Assembly (NCBI RefSeq): GCF_021347895.1
Contig: NC_067122.1
Location: forward strand, 37,914,215-37,978,214
DNA: 64,000 bases
DNA from: Acanthochromis polyacanthus
Taxonomy: Eukaryota > Chordata > Actinopteri > Pomacentridae
Direction of reading: 5' to 3'
A model generated the notes under the pieces. The model searched no databases and was not told where the DNA came from. It was given only the letters and a program-made list of their open reading frames with translations. Below are positions 23,379 to 35,482 of this stretch, one piece after another; position 1 is the stretch's first letter, and every line of letters begins with the position of its first letter. The translations under genes were made by a program, and so were the position numbers.

Positions 23379-23730
23379 TAAAGAAAACTCTCTCCAAAAA
23401 CTCAGTAAACATGAATGCCAGATACCAGGAAGTACGACCACCCTAAAACAGTCCGTGCGGAACCAACACAACAACAACCAACGTTCCGTGGGTGAATTAT
23501 GTAAACCCACCACAGGATGAATCATCTTGACTTTAGGCCTATATTTTCGTCAGTTCGTCAATCAAAAAGAAATGTGTTTTCTTTTGCTTTGCAAGATTTA
23601 ACTCCATGTATATTACAAGAGTTTTGAGACTAAAACCACAATTTTTGTATTGATGGGGGCGGAGATTGAAAGGGTCAGCACCTTTTTGTATCGAATTCCA
23701 TCATTCACCAATCTTGGACATGTGGCGAGT

Positions 23731-24021
23731 TTTACTGGTCTGGGCCTTTGAGAGTGGAGTTTTCTTAAATGGGAGTGAAGTGAAAGAGAGTTAAATAAAA
23801 AAAGTGACATTTATGAAACATTTGCCCTTGTTTATTTGAACTTCAATGACAAAAAATGTCTAAGGACAGCCAGAAACATTTTACTGGTCTGGACCTTTGA
23901 AAGTGGAGTTTTTTTAAATGGGAGTGAAGTGAAAGAGTTAAAGAAAAAAGTGACACTTATGAAACATTTGCCCATGTTAATTTGAACTTCAATGACAAAG
24001 AATGTCTGAGGACAGCATGAA
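23731..24021. repeat. tandem duplication, two units of about 150 bp
   Basis: The unit starting TTTACTGGTCTGGGCCTTTG at 23731 recurs at 23882 (TTTACTGGTCTGGACCTTTG) and both continue with AAATGGGAGTGAAGTGAAAG and GAACTTCAATGACAAA. Small indels separate the copies. No coding content. Confidence 0.85.
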
Positions 24022-24052
24022 ACTTATGATTATTTTTTATGTGTCTGTTTTC

Positions 24053-24107
<55 letters not shown>
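24053..24107. repeat. compound microsatellite (GT)n(GA)n
   Basis: An uninterrupted GT run followed directly by a GA run, just downstream of the HECT gene's last exon. Confidence 0.95.
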
Positions 24108-24109
<2 letters not shown>

Positions 24110-24687
24110 TGAAAATGCATAGATAAACTAAAATGGGCTATATATCAGTCCAAAACCAGTTTCACATGTTCCAATGCAGGCTTTCAGGTGATTACTGAAC
24201 ACTTCGTAGCTGCTGTAACTGCCAGGCAGGCGAAGGATTTGGAAGCAGGTTGAGGAGGTGGAAGTTCGGCTTGCACCACTTCCACTTTCATGTCTGCCAT
24301 GGGTATCTCCCATCCCACCCAGAACCTCACCAGCTGCTTCAGCTCATCTTGTGAAACTAAAAGTGGAGAGTCACATCAGTAGTTGCATTAATATAAAATA
24401 TTTGTTCATCAAAATAATTTGATAATATTCCCAACCCTACTCAATTGTCCTTGTAAAAGTGTGTAAATAGAGGCAAACTTTTTCCAATTTAACAGAATAT
24501 CGGTACTACTCACCTGCTGTTACAAAGTGGCGCAAGTATCCCATCACCCGACCCTTGGTCTCCACAGAGACCCCATTCTCATCCTCAACATGACCTTCTT
24601 CAGGCCACTGAATTTTTTGGAGATGGACCTGTAGGAAAAAAATAAAGTAGGAACAGAGAGTACTCACACACATTAATCAAAGAAAAA

Positions 24688-24732
24688 CTGAAAAAATGAA
24701 GAAGGTCTGAATACTTCCTGTACCCACTGTAT
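24688..24732 (+). repeat. Tc1-B terminal fragment
   Basis: The words AAGGTCTGAATACTTCCTGT and ACCCACTGTA match the end of the Tc1 family seen at 2946-3145 and 38440-38637. It sits in the intron between exons 12 and 13 of the HECT gene. Confidence 0.6.
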
Positions 24733-27700
24733 ATGTATGGCATATCTACACAGGGTTCATTCTTTCATTCTCATGCAGTAAAACAAAGTCAATCAAGCAA
24801 CTGTCCTTGGAATACATATAGTTGTTTATTTTGTTGAATACCTCTGCACTGCACCCTGCTGATGCCTGTCTCGGAAACACGCAACCAACATCATCCGGCC
24901 AGACCAAGGAATCTTTCAGCCCTTGTCGCAGCTGCTTTATTTGGGACAAGTTTCACCCAAGGACCTTTGATGCAAGAGGGATAAAATGAAGGGAGCTTTA
25001 CTTGTCAAGCCCATGTTGTTTTCTCTTTTAATTTCCATCTAGACATAGGTATGTGCTTTTATCTGCTGCTGAGACATAAAATATAATATAAATAAATTTT
25101 ATATGTATATATATGAACTGTTTGTCTAAATGTGCTTGACAATGTTGACATTTTTCAGTTTATGTTGTGTATCAACACACTTTTTGCTGTCACCTGAGAA
25201 AGTCCCTTCTCAAAAGTGAACTAGACATACGTATAGACTTACTGCATGCTGGAGAAGATTATGCAGGAGCCAGGTGTGGTTGGTTTGTGTAAGTACAGGA
25301 AGGTCCCATGCCAGTGCCAAACTATTCACAGCTGCCCGCTCATTCTCAGTGAGAACCCTCTTCTCACCTTGTCCATCTTCAAGCTAAGCATTAGAAAGAA
25401 AACATGGCAATCACATTTAGTCACATTTTAAAAGAAGTTATGATACATACATGCCATTTTAAATGCAAGCATTAAAGCCCAAAGTTTGAACTCAAAACAT
25501 AAACATCTAGATCTTACACATCTAGAGACAAACATAACTGCAGATCGAGATCAAACAATGAAAAATGACACGAATTAACTGCATGATGTTTCTCTGGTGG
25601 TCTTACCAGTTGTATGGTCTCCCTGATATCTAGATCTGCCACATCCTTGAAGCTGATGGTTGCTGTCTGGGGTGAATTTTCAAACAGCACATGTAGCACT
25701 GCTGGGCGAACACCTGTGAGACGAGGGACTCCATGAAGAAAAGAAAGTCCAATCATTCTTCCTGCCATGACAAAGAAGTCATTCTGTGCCAACACTTTTG
25801 ACGTGGAAGGGATTAGGTGGTCAAGTTGGCCTTCGAAGAGCATAGTACCACATGCATTTCCTAAACAGAGATAAAACCATAGATAGTTAGATAAGGGTCC
25901 CATTGTTAAGATCAAAAAGAAGACACGGTTCTGAAAAGGGTGTGCGCAGTAGTTGTATTGGAATTTCAACATGCTCATGGGAATTGCAGCTGATGTGATT
26001 CCATCATGCTTTGTTAAGGTTTTTTTACTTATCAATCATCCGATGGTAAAAGCATCTTTCAGCATGGAGGAAGGAAGAAATATAAATAACTTAGCAAAAT
26101 CAGTCTTGAAACCATGCTGAACCTTGTGCATGACCATGCTAAAGAAGTGGCGGTTCACTCCATCTCCAATGGCTACATCTCCTGCAAAAAAACAAACCAA
26201 AAAAAACATCAATGGTTGATTTCCAAAATTCAAATACAAATATAGATCTAATGCACACTAACTAAAAGACAGGAAGATAGGTGCCGCCTCTCCAGTATGC
26301 CTCAACAAACATCATATCAAGCTCAGAATCTACAATTTTGAGAAATCTTGGTTGATATTAGAGTACCTTGTAATTTTGCTTGAAAAGGCCTGGCCCAGTC
26401 AGTCTGACGAGCCTTATAGAAGTTGAGAATAGTGCTTTCTTGCTCCTCTATGTCCTCCCTGATGTCAATTTTTATTTGAATTTTAAGTCCTTTTTATTGT
26501 GCAGACATTGTTTTTTGTATTCATCTGCAGCTTGCTCTGGGTCCACAATGCTTTTCCAGTCTGTAAAGGTAAATACCATAGTCATGAGTAAGTTTGTTCT
26601 AGCAATTCAAACAAAACAAACAGGTTAAAAAAAAAAAAAGCAAACCAAAATCTGTGTTATCAGGTGTGGATAACGGCATGTCCTCCATCTGCAGGGCAGC
26701 TGAAGTAACAAGTGTTCCATCAACAGAAATAGAGGCAACAGTGCTGGTCCTAGAAGCAGTGGAAACATTTTCAATGATGACAGGTGAAATTAAGCACAAT
26801 TAGAGAAGGAAACAAAAGGGCACACCAAAGTAGAATGGTTTAACATTGTTTTGTGGTTCCCATCTCCTGTATAATCATGCACTGTCAGAGCCATTATATG
26901 ACATTTTACCATTATTGTCTAATAACAGTCAAATATCATATTACCCCACTTCAAGTGACCTGTATTTTTTCTTATTTTAATATTGTTGCTTTTTTAAATA
27001 TGCATTTATTACTATTCACCTTTTTTTTTAAAGAAATCCTTTGAGCTATACCTTTCTCCACAGGTGCTTGCGTCGAGTTCAATGACTGTTATGGGGACCT
27101 GCTTACCACAAATCTGACAAGTTCCCTATCAGACAAAAGGTTATAATACAACACAATTTAAAGTTTAAATTAAACTCTAAATGACAAATGTCCAGTAAGA
27201 GTTGCTGCAGGAATTACTGTAATCATTACCACTATTTTGAGCTAAATTCTTGCACCAAAAAGCTTTTTTGTTTGGGCAACAAAATATTCACACGCAATTT
27301 TTATAGTCAAATGTCATTTTACCACCAAAACACGTGAGCTGTAAACAAAATTAAACAGGCAGCAAATATGGGGCCACCAGGCTACAATTAAAAAAAGGGG
27401 GGGGGGGGGGGGAAATAAGTGAGTTTAATAATTGATTGTTTTATACTGATATAAAGACCTGATATAATAATCACCATTAAATAGGATTATTATCAACAAC
27501 TGTTGTGCAGGCAGTTATCCATCTTGTTAGCTGTTGATAATGACAACCTGTAAGTTCAACATTATACTAAACATGATGCTATCTCTAACGTTAGTTTAAT
27601 GGTCTGGTAAAGGCCAGCAGGCCAAAACATTAACATGTGGTTTGACATGGCCAGATAGATTGGTGAAATTAAGAAATATCCTCAAGATTTACCTCTCAAT

Positions 27701-28113
27701 CAAACAATAAACTGAGATAGATTTTGGTTTAGCACCACAACACAAATCACTGCGAGGGCACATCCTCTTCAAGAACAATTGTTATCCACCACTCATTTAT
27801 TAGAATGAAATTTATTTCAAAGCAATACTGTCCATAATAACAACTGAGTGTCTTTTTAAATCTTCATGCAGCTGTGACATGCACAGAAATGTGAGTAATA
27901 CTTTTGTGCAATGAAATACAGCAATATCAAACTGAGACTTCAGTGATAACTTACCAGAGGGACATTCTCAGAGTCCTCTCCATCAGATAAAATGTCCATG
28001 TCAGTGTCGATTTTCTTCAAGACAAATTGGAAAACGTCAGTGATACTTTTTAAAATAGCCATTTTCATCTGAATTAAAATTTATATATCCAACTGCAACA
28101 TAATAAAGATTAA

Positions 28114-28116
<3 letters not shown>

Positions 28117-28157
<41 letters not shown>

Positions 28158-28430
28158 AGCATTTGCTACATTGTAGGGACCAAATGTCCTCACAACTGTA
28201 GGAAATCCGAAAACTATGTCACTTGTGGGGACATCTTTCGGGCCCCACAAGTTTAAACAGTGTTTTCTTGGCCATGTTGTTGTTACTGAAAAAAGTAAAA
28301 GTGCAAAAACGTTTCTTTAGGGTTAGCCATTGTTTAGGTTAGGGTTTGGTTAAGGTTAGGGTTAGGGTAAGGGTTAGGGGTTAGATATGAATGGGAGTCA
28401 ATGGTAGATCCCCACAATGATAGAAAAACA

Positions 28431-28489
<59 letters not shown>

Positions 28490-28765
28490 CTTGTACTTGC
28501 TACATGGTGAGTACCATTTTCTGCATTTAACTATCAAAGTGAGGACATTTTTACAAAGTGAGGACATTTTGGACATTTTTCCTCACTTTGAAACAGCCAT
28601 GTTTGAGGGTGAAGACTTGTTTTTAGAGAACAGGTATGAATTGAGGTTTGGTTAGGGTTAGGGTAAGGATTAAGTTTAGGAAATCAGTTGTGATGGTTAA
28701 GGTTAGGGTAAGGCTCTAGGAAATGCATTACGCCTATGGATGTCCTCACTAAGATAGAAGTACAA

Positions 28766-28850
<85 letters not shown>
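28117..28850. repeat. three (GT)n arrays separated by two related spacers with TTAGGG-like runs
   Basis: GT arrays at about 28117-28154, 28433-28488 and 28769-28850. The spacers (28155-28432 and 28489-28768) share TTGCTACAT, GAGGACATTTT or GGGGACAT words and runs of GGTTAGGGTTAGGGTAAGG. The whole block lies in intron 5 of the HECT gene. This arrangement is a recurrent fish repeat rather than a true telomere. Confidence 0.85.
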
Positions 28851-28851
<1 letters not shown>

Positions 28852-30130
28852 AGGAAGCTGTTGCTACCAATGATTAATTATTATTAGTAATAGTAGTAGT
28901 AATTATTTTTATATAAGCAACTTACATGATCACAGGACTCAATATGGAACTGTAGCAGCGGCAGGGGAACTGACTGCCCACATGTCATGCATGCATGTTT
29001 GGGCATGTGTTGGAACTCCTCAGCACCATAGGGCAGCGGAGTGCTGTCAATTCTCTCTTGGAGTGGAATTATGTAGATAACATTCTTTCCATTGTTTGAT
29101 GATGTTTTCAAAATTTTTGCCTTGTGGCCTTCTGACCCCTGTGAGAGTGGGGTTACACAGCGTTGCCCACTGCCGCCTTTTGAAAAGAGAAGGTTCGTAT
29201 TCAATTTTACATTCATGTAAAACAATTTCACATATAATAAATATATACACAAACTACTTTGTAGCATACACATTTTTACTTTGGGTCAAACATTTTAGTG
29301 GTCAATTAAAGTAATTGGGTCAAGTTCTAATTACAACATTATACTCATTGGTAAAGGTAACATTTGGTACATGTATATAAAATAATCTTACCTGAAGCTT
29401 CTTGGAGAAGCCAGCCACCACAAAGATTCCTCATTTTTGGATAATTTTGAAGCAGTGTTCTGCTGATCTGTTAAATTAAGAAATACAGAACTGGAATTTA
29501 ATGGAAGTCGACCATGGACAGGGTCATAAGCAGCTAACTGACTTATACACGTGGTGAGTGAGGGGTGGTCCCTGTTAACAGACAGGCTTATGTTGCTCTG
29601 ATTGCAACTGTTTTTTTTGCTGTGCTATAACTGTGTTACAATAAACTATGCATCCAGATTTGTTGTGTATTTGAAAGCTTAACAGAAGCAAAGAGGGAAC
29701 ATTATGGCTAGCTGCCATTATTAGGCCGGTGTATGGTCTGTTTCTGGTCAGAGCAGCTGACAGTAATATAATTCATTATGCTGTAAGTGAAACTCACATC
29801 TGCGTGGTTGACATTGTCTGGAATATTGACAGCCCTTAGACCCAGTCCGGCTAAGAGGAGGGCTACCTCATCTTTGGGGGTTTTATCTGTGTTTTGTGAT
29901 AGCAGACAGAACTGTATCTCTGTGTGCTTGCACACAGAGATATGGGGTGGATCTCCTCCTTTCCTCTTTCGCTTCTGGCCATGGCTGGAGAACATGGAGG
30001 GGAAGCACCTTTTAATGAAGAGAGTAGACAGTTATTAAAGGTGCTCTACAGAACATTTTTATAAAAAAGTATAATTTTCTTTTTTCATGAATGCATCCAC
30101 TGAACGTCTAAAGAGGTCTACTAATAAGAC

Positions 30131-30602
30131 CCCAGATAGCAAACTATGGGTGAATCAATGTTGAATCTATGTTGAGACCTAACATAGAAATTATACAGAA
30201 AGCGCAACGTTGATAAAATGTTGAGTCAATGTTTGCATACATAGATTACATGTTTGCAAACAGATTCAACATTAATTAAACATTGACCTGTCAAATATTT
30301 TAATTAAACCAAAATACAATGTAGATTCAATGGCATCTTTTAAACACAAACTTCAATGTTGACAAAATGTTGTTGAATCAACGTTGATCCAACCATCAAT
30401 CTTCAACCGTAACCACAATTCAACCTTCTTAACCCTAATTCAACATTGATTTAACATCTTTTGCTATCTGGGTAAAGTGTGATTTATGGTTGAAAAGCAA
30501 ACGTTGACTCAACATTTTATCAACCTTGCGCTTTCTGTATAATTTCTACGTTAGGTCTCAACATAGATTCAACATTGATTCACCCATAGTTTGCTATCTG
30601 GG
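30131..30602. mobile_element. MITE with about 105-bp inverted ends and a third internal terminus
   Basis: Both outer ends start CCCAGATAGCAAACTATGGG when read inward, and the inverted match runs for about 105 bases with few differences. A third copy of the terminus (TTTTGCTATCTGGG, ending at 30472) lies inside in the same direction as the right end. The interior is rich in TTCAACATTGATT-like words. No coding sequence and no clear target duplication. It sits in intron 2 of the HECT gene. Confidence 0.85.
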
Positions 30603-31371
30603 ACGGTAGACATCACGGCACACTCTATAATATGATCATGGCTTATCCACCTTGGATATTTGGCGAACCTGGCAACCAAGGTCTGACTGCACTATGGCAG
30701 TGGTGTATCCAGGACATTTTTACTGGGATGGCCAAGATGGGACACAAAGCAAGTGTGGGTTTACTCTGTAAATACAATCGTAGAAGACATTGCAAAGGAA
30801 TAACAAAACGTTTTTGTTTTTTTTAATTCAGGGAGAAATTAACCTTGCTCTCGTGTAGCTCACTGAGTAGGCACTTAACAGCTGCGCGCTCCCGTCTGCC
30901 GTGGCTTCCGTGGTGCTGGCAGAGCGCATGGACGCGCCTCGGGAAGATGCACTGTAGCACTGTTTAGGCTATAAAATTGCACTAAATGATGTGGAGTACA
31001 TTATGGAAGTTAGCCACTCAGGACACTTGGATTACACTTGACGAGCATTTTACGAAGTTTTTGTGGACTTTTATGGACCTTTTTTGTTTCGGGCACTGTT
31101 CACCCCCATGAGGCCTATACAAATCTTGGTGGAAAGGGAAAACACCCCTGGATCTCCAGCTGCATTTGCCACATTTAAAAAGTGCTCATTAGATGTACTC
31201 AGCATGAGGGTGGGTAGAAAATGAAGGCATATCATTCTGAGGGTGTAATATTCCTTTAATTGTAAATATCAAACTTTAAAAATAATGACTCGCTGCTGAG
31301 AAGGCCAAGGCATCTTTGTATTATTACTCTTTCCAATTCAAAGTTTGGTAAGCAGTCACTTACCTCTGCAT

Positions 31372-31620
31372 CTCATTCTGTAGTGTTATTGGTCTGCCGG
31401 CTGCAATCCCTGAAGTCCCTGGGGTGACCCCAGAAATCCGAGGTGTGGTTCCAGCAGTCCCTGAGGTGATCCCAGAAGTACCTGGGGTTATCCCTGGAAC
31501 CTGAGGGGTGATCCGAGAAGTTCCTGGGGTGATCTCAGACATCCCAGAGGAGATTCCTGAAGACCCTGGGGTTATCCCTGAAACTTGAGGGGTGACTCTT
31601 GAAGTCCTAGCCCTTGTTTC
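31372..31620 (-). repeat. coding minisatellite in HECT exon 2
   Basis: About eleven imperfect 24-base units encode variants of an eight-residue repeat such as GTSGITPG and SSGISSGM. The unit length is a multiple of three and the frame is open throughout, so the repeat adds a Ser/Thr/Gly/Pro-rich, probably disordered segment between the N-terminus and the first finger. Confidence 0.8.
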
Positions 31621-32485
31621 TCTGATTGAGGCCAAGAGCAAGCGCACTGCATTTTCAATGCTTGTGTCCTGGTGATGAAAGTTTGAAAACTGAATTGAAC
31701 TAACAGTAATAAGAGTACCTGAAAAACCGTAAATGCTCTCCGAAATACTTTCAAAATGCATTTCCAAATTCTTTGTTTTAGCAAGCTAATATCTTTTAAG
31801 TTTTATTACACACATTACACCCACCTGGATCCGTCATTTTTCTAGTAGACAGAGGAGGAAAAGAGTAATAATCAGTTTAATACATCATGCCAACATGTTG
31901 CTAGTCTCGATGGTGCAGACGAAATCCTAACAGCTATGACTCTGTTATCAACTTGAGTTAGAGCCACTTTTAAAACTAGGCTATAGTTGTCATCGTTACA
32001 GTTCTTGTTTTGGACGGCTGGTCTGCTCGAATCTCTATAATGCGCATTTCCCAATGACTCAAATAACTTATCCATTCCTCTTAGTATATTGAAATCAAAG
32101 CCTACACTCTCTCAAATAACTCTGACATGGAAACATGGCTAATAACACAACGAAATTGCATAATAACGTCCACGTTTTGATTTCTCAACTCAACGTCTTC
32201 ATGAAAACAGACGCACACGTCTGGCTGCGCTTAGAGGAAAAACAACTGGACGCTAATTTCTGTGGCTTCGTGATGCGGTTTTGTAATTTATGTGTCTTAA
32301 AAACTCACCTTCGTGAGCAGCATTTACCGCTCGCAGGGTCGTAGCCTTCCACTGTGACCTGGCTGCACATACTTATTGCACAAGTTCACATTCAGATTTG
32401 CACATATTCAAATTCTCACCTCAACTTCACTTCGTACAATACAGGTGCACAAGTATGTTTTGCACTTAGTGTGCTGCAACAATAG

Positions 32486-32800
32486 GTGCAAAATGTGAGC
32501 GTGTCAGTGTTGAAATATGTGACTTGTAGAGAAGGATTTGTGCACCTGTAAATGTGATTTGTGCACCTGTAAATGTGATTTGTGCACCTGGAATTACGAT
32601 TTTGTGAATGTCTATTTTTGTGTTGTATTTGTGGGAAGAAAAAAAATCGACACATACAAGAAATTATTTTACAAGTACACAACTCATAGAGTGTGGGAAA
32701 TCATATTTGCTGATACACATACGAATTCAATGTACACAACTACAAATTCGATGTTACAGGTGCTCAAACATTTTGCACCTGAAATACCTTCATACTTTTC
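32486..32800 (+). repeat. dispersed repeat, copy 2
   Basis: Inverted counterpart of 19665-19916 and longer. Its ends (AGGTGCAAAATGTG near 32485 and ATTTTGCACCTGAAATACCT near 32775) are roughly inverted to each other, and it contains three direct copies of GATTTGTGCACCTGTAAATG-like units at 32540-32600. Probably a non-autonomous DNA element, family unknown. Similar CACCTG-rich sequence continues upstream to about 32340. Confidence 0.7.
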
Positions 32801-34186
32801 ACTCTTTTCCTTCTGCAGTCATTATTTTTTGTGCTGTTTTTACGCAGAGGAGTAAATTGTGGGAGAAATTGTGACAAAGAATCATGCTTCACGGAGGAAA
32901 AAGTGGTGGAATAGTCACTGGTTTGTCTGTTAAAGGTAGTGTAGCTGATGCTGCCAGCCATGTATAGATAGTAGCTCATAAGAGAGACAGATGTGACATG
33001 TAGTCTCGAAATAGTATTGAAAAACTGTTTGGAAAGAAACACTGATGGGATTAGAACAGATAGTTAAACTGCAGCTGCCATGAATTCCTTACCATCACTA
33101 ATGAGATGCCAAAGCAGTCTATTCTTGGTACAGTATAATTCAATTAACATACTTCCTAATCACTGCTTCAGTGTCGTTTAAAGGTGGATGACACTTTTAT
33201 ATGCCCAAATATAAGATTGATTGAAATGCAAATTAATCCAAATACATGATATTCTCCACATCCAACACGGTTTCCGGCTTTATTGCCATTAAAATTTTAA
33301 AAGGAACCAATATCACTGCTGTTGAAACACACAAATACTTACAAATGTGGCTTGACGGCAGACTATTGTTCACATTCTAGATGTGACTCAAAAATTCAGC
33401 TCAGCTTTATGTAAAAATTTAAATGCTTTTGTGCCTTTTTGCTCAGTGTCTTACCCAAATTTCTCGAGTGGGTTCATTGTTATCTCTGTGAACATGACAG
33501 AAACATACAATTCAAATGAATCTTAGATATAAAAAGGCAAAACTCCATTATCTTTCCATATTTTATTGATGCTTCTGCACATAAATCATGAAATATTATT
33601 GAATAAACTGTATGAAATTGTGGCTCCTGGGTTCCTTTTGAGAGTTTTGATTTTCTGCACACGTCACAAAATGTGGGCAAAACTGGAAAGTTCTGTAAAG
33701 TACAAACTGCCATGAAGCCATCAAAGCAATTTCTGGACCCAAATGCACAACATATAGACTTGGTGGCATAGTTAAAGGGTTTTGTTGTAAAGAAAAGAAA
33801 AAAAACTGAGTTTTACTCATTGGTTGTGGCAGTGGGTTGGCAAGGAGACAACTGAACGAGTTAGACTGAGAGCAAAAACACTGGAAAGCAAACTACAAGC
33901 AAAGTCTGACCAACAACACCAGTACTATCCAGAGAGGAGTGGAGGGACGAGCTGGAGTTTATGTATTGATCAGTGGATGGACCTCAGGTGTGTCAGGTGA
34001 TTGTCTGTGGACAGGAGAAGCTCAGGCAAAGGCCTTGTCCACATTAATATGGGTGGTTTGCTAAACAGACATTTTCCTCTACGTTTGGGCCTGTCAATTA
34101 CAACACAGTGTTTATGTCATAAAATAGCAAAATTTCAAAAGAAAACTCTGATAGACCTATCTGTGTGAACAAGTAAAACAGAGATA
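32801..34186. other. unassigned sequence
   Basis: No gene. The minus strand of 33840-34020 (CACCTGA-rich, TACATAAACTCCAGC, CTGGTTG-type words) is LTR-like in composition but has no findable ends. Confidence 0.4.
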
Positions 34187-34560
34187 TATACACCAATCAG
34201 GTATAGCATTATGACCACCTGCCTAATTTTGTATTGGTCTCCTTTATGCTGCTAAAACTCCTCTGACCCAGAGGGACGTGGACACAGGACCTCTGGAGAT
34301 GTTCTGTGGCACCGGGATGGTGGCAGTGAATTCTATGGGTCCTGTGGGTTGCAGGGTGGGACCTACCTAGATCAGGTTGATCCTGGAACATCCCACAGAT
34401 GCTCAGGAAGATTTAAATCTGCGGAGTGTGGAACCTGGGTGAACACCTTAACTCTGTCGTGTTCCCCAGACCAGACATGAGCAGGTTTTGTGGTGTGTCG
34501 GGGTGCATTGTGCTGCTGAGGGTGGAAACTGCTGTCACTGCTGTCATTAAACCACTTCTC
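34187..34560 (-). pseudogene. decayed DNA-transposon (Tc1/mariner-type) fragment
   Basis: Begins TATACACCAATCAGGTATAG...ATTATGACCACCTGCC, a frequent transposon terminus in vertebrates. On the minus strand, HPQQHNAPRHTTKPA and HSADLNLPEHLWDV resemble the second-Asp and third-acidic motifs of a DDE transposase. The rest is frameshifted and no second end was found. Confidence 0.6.
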
Positions 34561-34565
34561 AAAAA

Positions 34566-35255
34566 CCCACCCTAGACCCAAAAGCCCTTACCAGCTACAG
34601 GCTCATTTCCAATCTCTCGTTCCTTTCAAGGGTAATGGAAAAGTTGTTCATCCACGCCTTTGTCTCCTCCAGGCTGGACTATTGCATCACACTGCTCATA
34701 GGGATCCCTAGCAAGAGCAAAAGCTGCAGTAAATTCAAAACAGCGCTGCAAGGATCCTGATGAGAGTGCAGAAGCAACACCATGTCACACCCCTTCTCCA
34801 TTCACTCCACTGGCTGCTCATATCGTCCAGAATTCACTACAAAATCGCTCTTCTCACCTATCAGTGCATTTACAGCAATGCTCCAGATTACCTTAAAGAA
34901 CTCATCTGTCATCAATGGTCAACAAGAAATCTCCCTACCAATAACTGTCACCTCCTCCACCGGCCCAGAAGGCTGTGTCTCCGGTGGAAACAGAGCCTTC
35001 ACCTCAGCCACCCCTCACATATGGACCTCCCTCCCTGAACACCTGAGAGCTCCACAGACAGTGGATGTTTTTATTAAAGGCCTAAAGACCTTTCTTTTTA
35101 ACAAAGCTTGTAATAAAATGTGCCCCTGAAATTTCTGTTTTATTTTTTATTGGTATTTTATCTGATTGTTTTGTTTTTATCCGTTTTATATCGTCAGTGT
35201 AGCACTTTGAGATTTTGCTTAAATGAAAAGTGCACTACAAATAAAATGTATTTAT
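34566..35255 (+). pseudogene. L2/Rex-like LINE, ORF2 C-terminal part and 3' end, internally deleted
   Basis: A short reverse-transcriptase piece (SYRLISNLSFLSRVMEKL-like, about 34590-34645) is joined directly to the post-catalytic region (FVSSRLDYCITLLIGIPSKS, then TPLLHSLHWLLISSRIHYK and LLTYQCIYSNAPDYL). It ends with TVDVFIKGLKTFLFNKA and a 3' tail GTAGCACTTTGAG...CAAATAAAATG. The catalytic YADD core is absent, and the last blocks lie in a different frame from the middle ones. Confidence 0.85.
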
Positions 35256-35482
35256 TTTTTTATTTTTTTATTATTAACTGGCATCAAGGACTGCTGTTGC
35301 CATGGGGGCTGAGGGGTTACTTGACTTGCAATGTTCAGGTGGGTGATACATGTCAAACATCCACATGAATGTCAGGACTCAAGGTTTCCCAGCAGAACGT
35401 TGCATTATAACAAGATGATCTAAGTTATTCATTTCATCTGTCAGTGGTCACAATGTTGTGGCTGATTGGCATTCAGTGTATA

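Larger units (their letters stand above)
19917..23525 (-). mobile_element. gypsy LTR retrotransposon body, decayed, minus strand
   Basis: Gag, protease, reverse transcriptase, RNase H and the first part of integrase follow one another from 23.5 down to 19.9 kb, the standard gypsy order (unlike the gmr1 fragment at the window start). The 3' end is cut within the integrase zinc domain by the repeat at 19665-19916. No LTR is visible at the 5' side. It is interrupted by a MITE at 20096-20644. The sequence is G/C-rich compared with its surroundings, which suggests a fairly recent arrival. Confidence 0.9.
24128..31837 (-). pseudogene. HECT-type E3 ubiquitin ligase gene, 14 exons, three lesions
   Basis: Exons on the minus strand, in gene order: 31825-31837 (ATG, MTDPG), 31364-31718, 29798-30008, 29392-29467, 28926-29176, 27955-28068, 27052-27125, 26646-26749, 26367-26560, 26095-26181, 25607-25860, 25243-25383, 24514-24628, 24128-24356. 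Nearly all introns are GT-AG and exon phases join consistently. The protein (about 730 residues) has a Ser/Thr/Gly/Pro repeat, a YPKMRNLCGGWLLQEA block, two Cys fingers (CMTCGQ...HIESC; CQICGK...TCGE) and a C-terminal HECT domain ending STCFQILRLPGSYSSY, whose Cys is the ubiquitin-accepting residue. Such proteins transfer ubiquitin from E2 to substrates; fish carry many related G2E3-like copies. Lesions: frameshift in exon 9 near 26480, donor of exon 10 reads CTAAGT instead of GTAAGT at 26094, frameshift near 24258 just before the catalytic Cys. Either a young pseudogene or assembly error. Confidence 0.8.

Noticed and set aside
28437..28655. Cys-Val repeat frames across (GT)n arrays, also at 44125-44307
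   Set aside because: Direct translation of microsatellites.
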